The notes beneath the pieces are model-generated. The model made no database searches. It saw only the letters and a list, made by a program, of their open reading frames with translations, and was not told the DNA's origin. DNA of 21,532 nt from Spirochaetaceae bacterium. Its GTDB lineage: Bacteria; Spirochaetota; Spirochaetia; Treponematales; Breznakiellaceae. The stretch covers positions 1-21,532 of the forward strand of contig JAIRPH010000037.1 in the NCBI GenBank assembly GCA_031257135.1, written 5' to 3'. Position numbers and translations under genes: made by a program. Positions 21,313-21,532 of this stretch are shown here, one piece after another; the stretch's first letter is position 1; every line of letters begins with the position of its first letter.

Positions 21313-21341
21313 TTGACAGGAAAACGATACTGGAGTATACT
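21313..21341 (+). promoter_or_regulatory. Strong sigma70-like promoter of the Rpn-family gene, leaderless arrangement
   Basis: A perfect TTGACA (21313-21318), 17-base spacer, TATACT (21336-21341), six bases (AAAGCT), then ATG at 21348. The +1 is predicted on the A of the ATG. GGAG at 21332-21335 lies before the -10 box and so would not be in the transcript. Confidence 0.7.
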
Positions 21342-21347
21342 AAAGCT

Positions 21348-21532
21348 ATGATGCGTCTTAATCCGTTAAACGACTATCTGATAGTAAAGATGTTCGGCGA
21401 GACCGGCGATGAAGAACAGTTACTCTCTCTAGCTAACGCGATAGTGAGTAAAACCGGCAAGCGGTTTACCTCGGTAGAGATTCTTGCGGACAAAACCCTC
21501 ACCGCGGAAGTCATGGGCAACAAAAAGGTTAT
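21348..21532 (+). CDS. Rpn/PD-(D/E)XK nuclease family putative transposase (5' part, runs off the right edge)
   Basis: The first 61 codons are visible. MRLNPLNDYLIVKMFGETGD followed by EEQLLSLANAIV and SVEILADKTLTAEVMGNK is the typical beginning of the Rpn (YhgA-like, PDDEXK_2) family. These recombination-promoting nucleases are often annotated as transposases and are abundant in host-associated bacteria. The catalytic residues lie beyond the window. Two ATGs stand side by side (21348 and 21351). No Shine-Dalgarno is within reach, and a strong promoter lies 6 bases upstream of the first. Confidence 0.82.
   Translation, partial: MMRLNPLNDYLIVKMFGETGDEEQLLSLANAIVSKTGKRFTSVEILADKTLTAEVMGNKKV

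Overview
The window looks like chromosomal DNA of a Treponema-type spirochaete (Spirochaetota), probably a gut species. The reasons are inferential: the order of the housekeeping genes (L21, Prp, L27, Obg, NadD, LCP, RsfS; IspE, SpoVG; L25, TilS, FtsH), a SpoVG homologue, an [FeFe]-hydrogenase maturase, BspA-type leucine-rich-repeat surface proteins and an Rpn/PD-(D/E)XK transposase-like gene, in DNA of medium G+C. No database search was possible.

Left part (1-4653, plus strand): the last 45 codons of an LRR-like gene with a strong intrinsic terminator, then hydF and an aspartate ammonia-lyase separated by 3 bases, then a lipoprotein with an M30-like HEXXH metalloprotease domain.

Centre (4677-18800, almost all minus strand) holds three transcription units, read right to left. 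L21-Prp-L27-Obg-NadD/YqeK-LCP-RsfS (18800 to 14089) is a tight seven-gene operon for ribosome assembly, NAD synthesis and the cell envelope. IspE-SpoVG (13592 to 12324) follows. Then tRNA-Gln(TTG)-L25-TilS-FtsH-TPR/Asp-rich protein-HtrA-like lipoprotein (12256 to 4677) appears to be led by the tRNA promoter. One small, extremely acidic plus-strand gene (13753-14043) sits between the first two units.

Right part (18801-21532, plus strand) is accessory DNA. It holds a 17-copy, perfectly phased 21-bp tandem repeat rich in A-tracts, a brnT toxin gene split by a frameshift in a run of eight T and cut off at a palindrome, a cluster of four hairpins, a 9-bp repeat, a secreted LRR protein built of near-identical 69-bp units, an apparent scrap of a second LRR gene end, and the start of an Rpn-family gene.

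The most striking regulatory pattern is that four genes (hydF, ispE, L21, Rpn) have a sigma70-like promoter whose -10 box lies exactly 6 bases before the ATG. This predicts transcripts that begin at the start codon (leaderless mRNAs), while the other genes mostly carry Shine-Dalgarno sequences.
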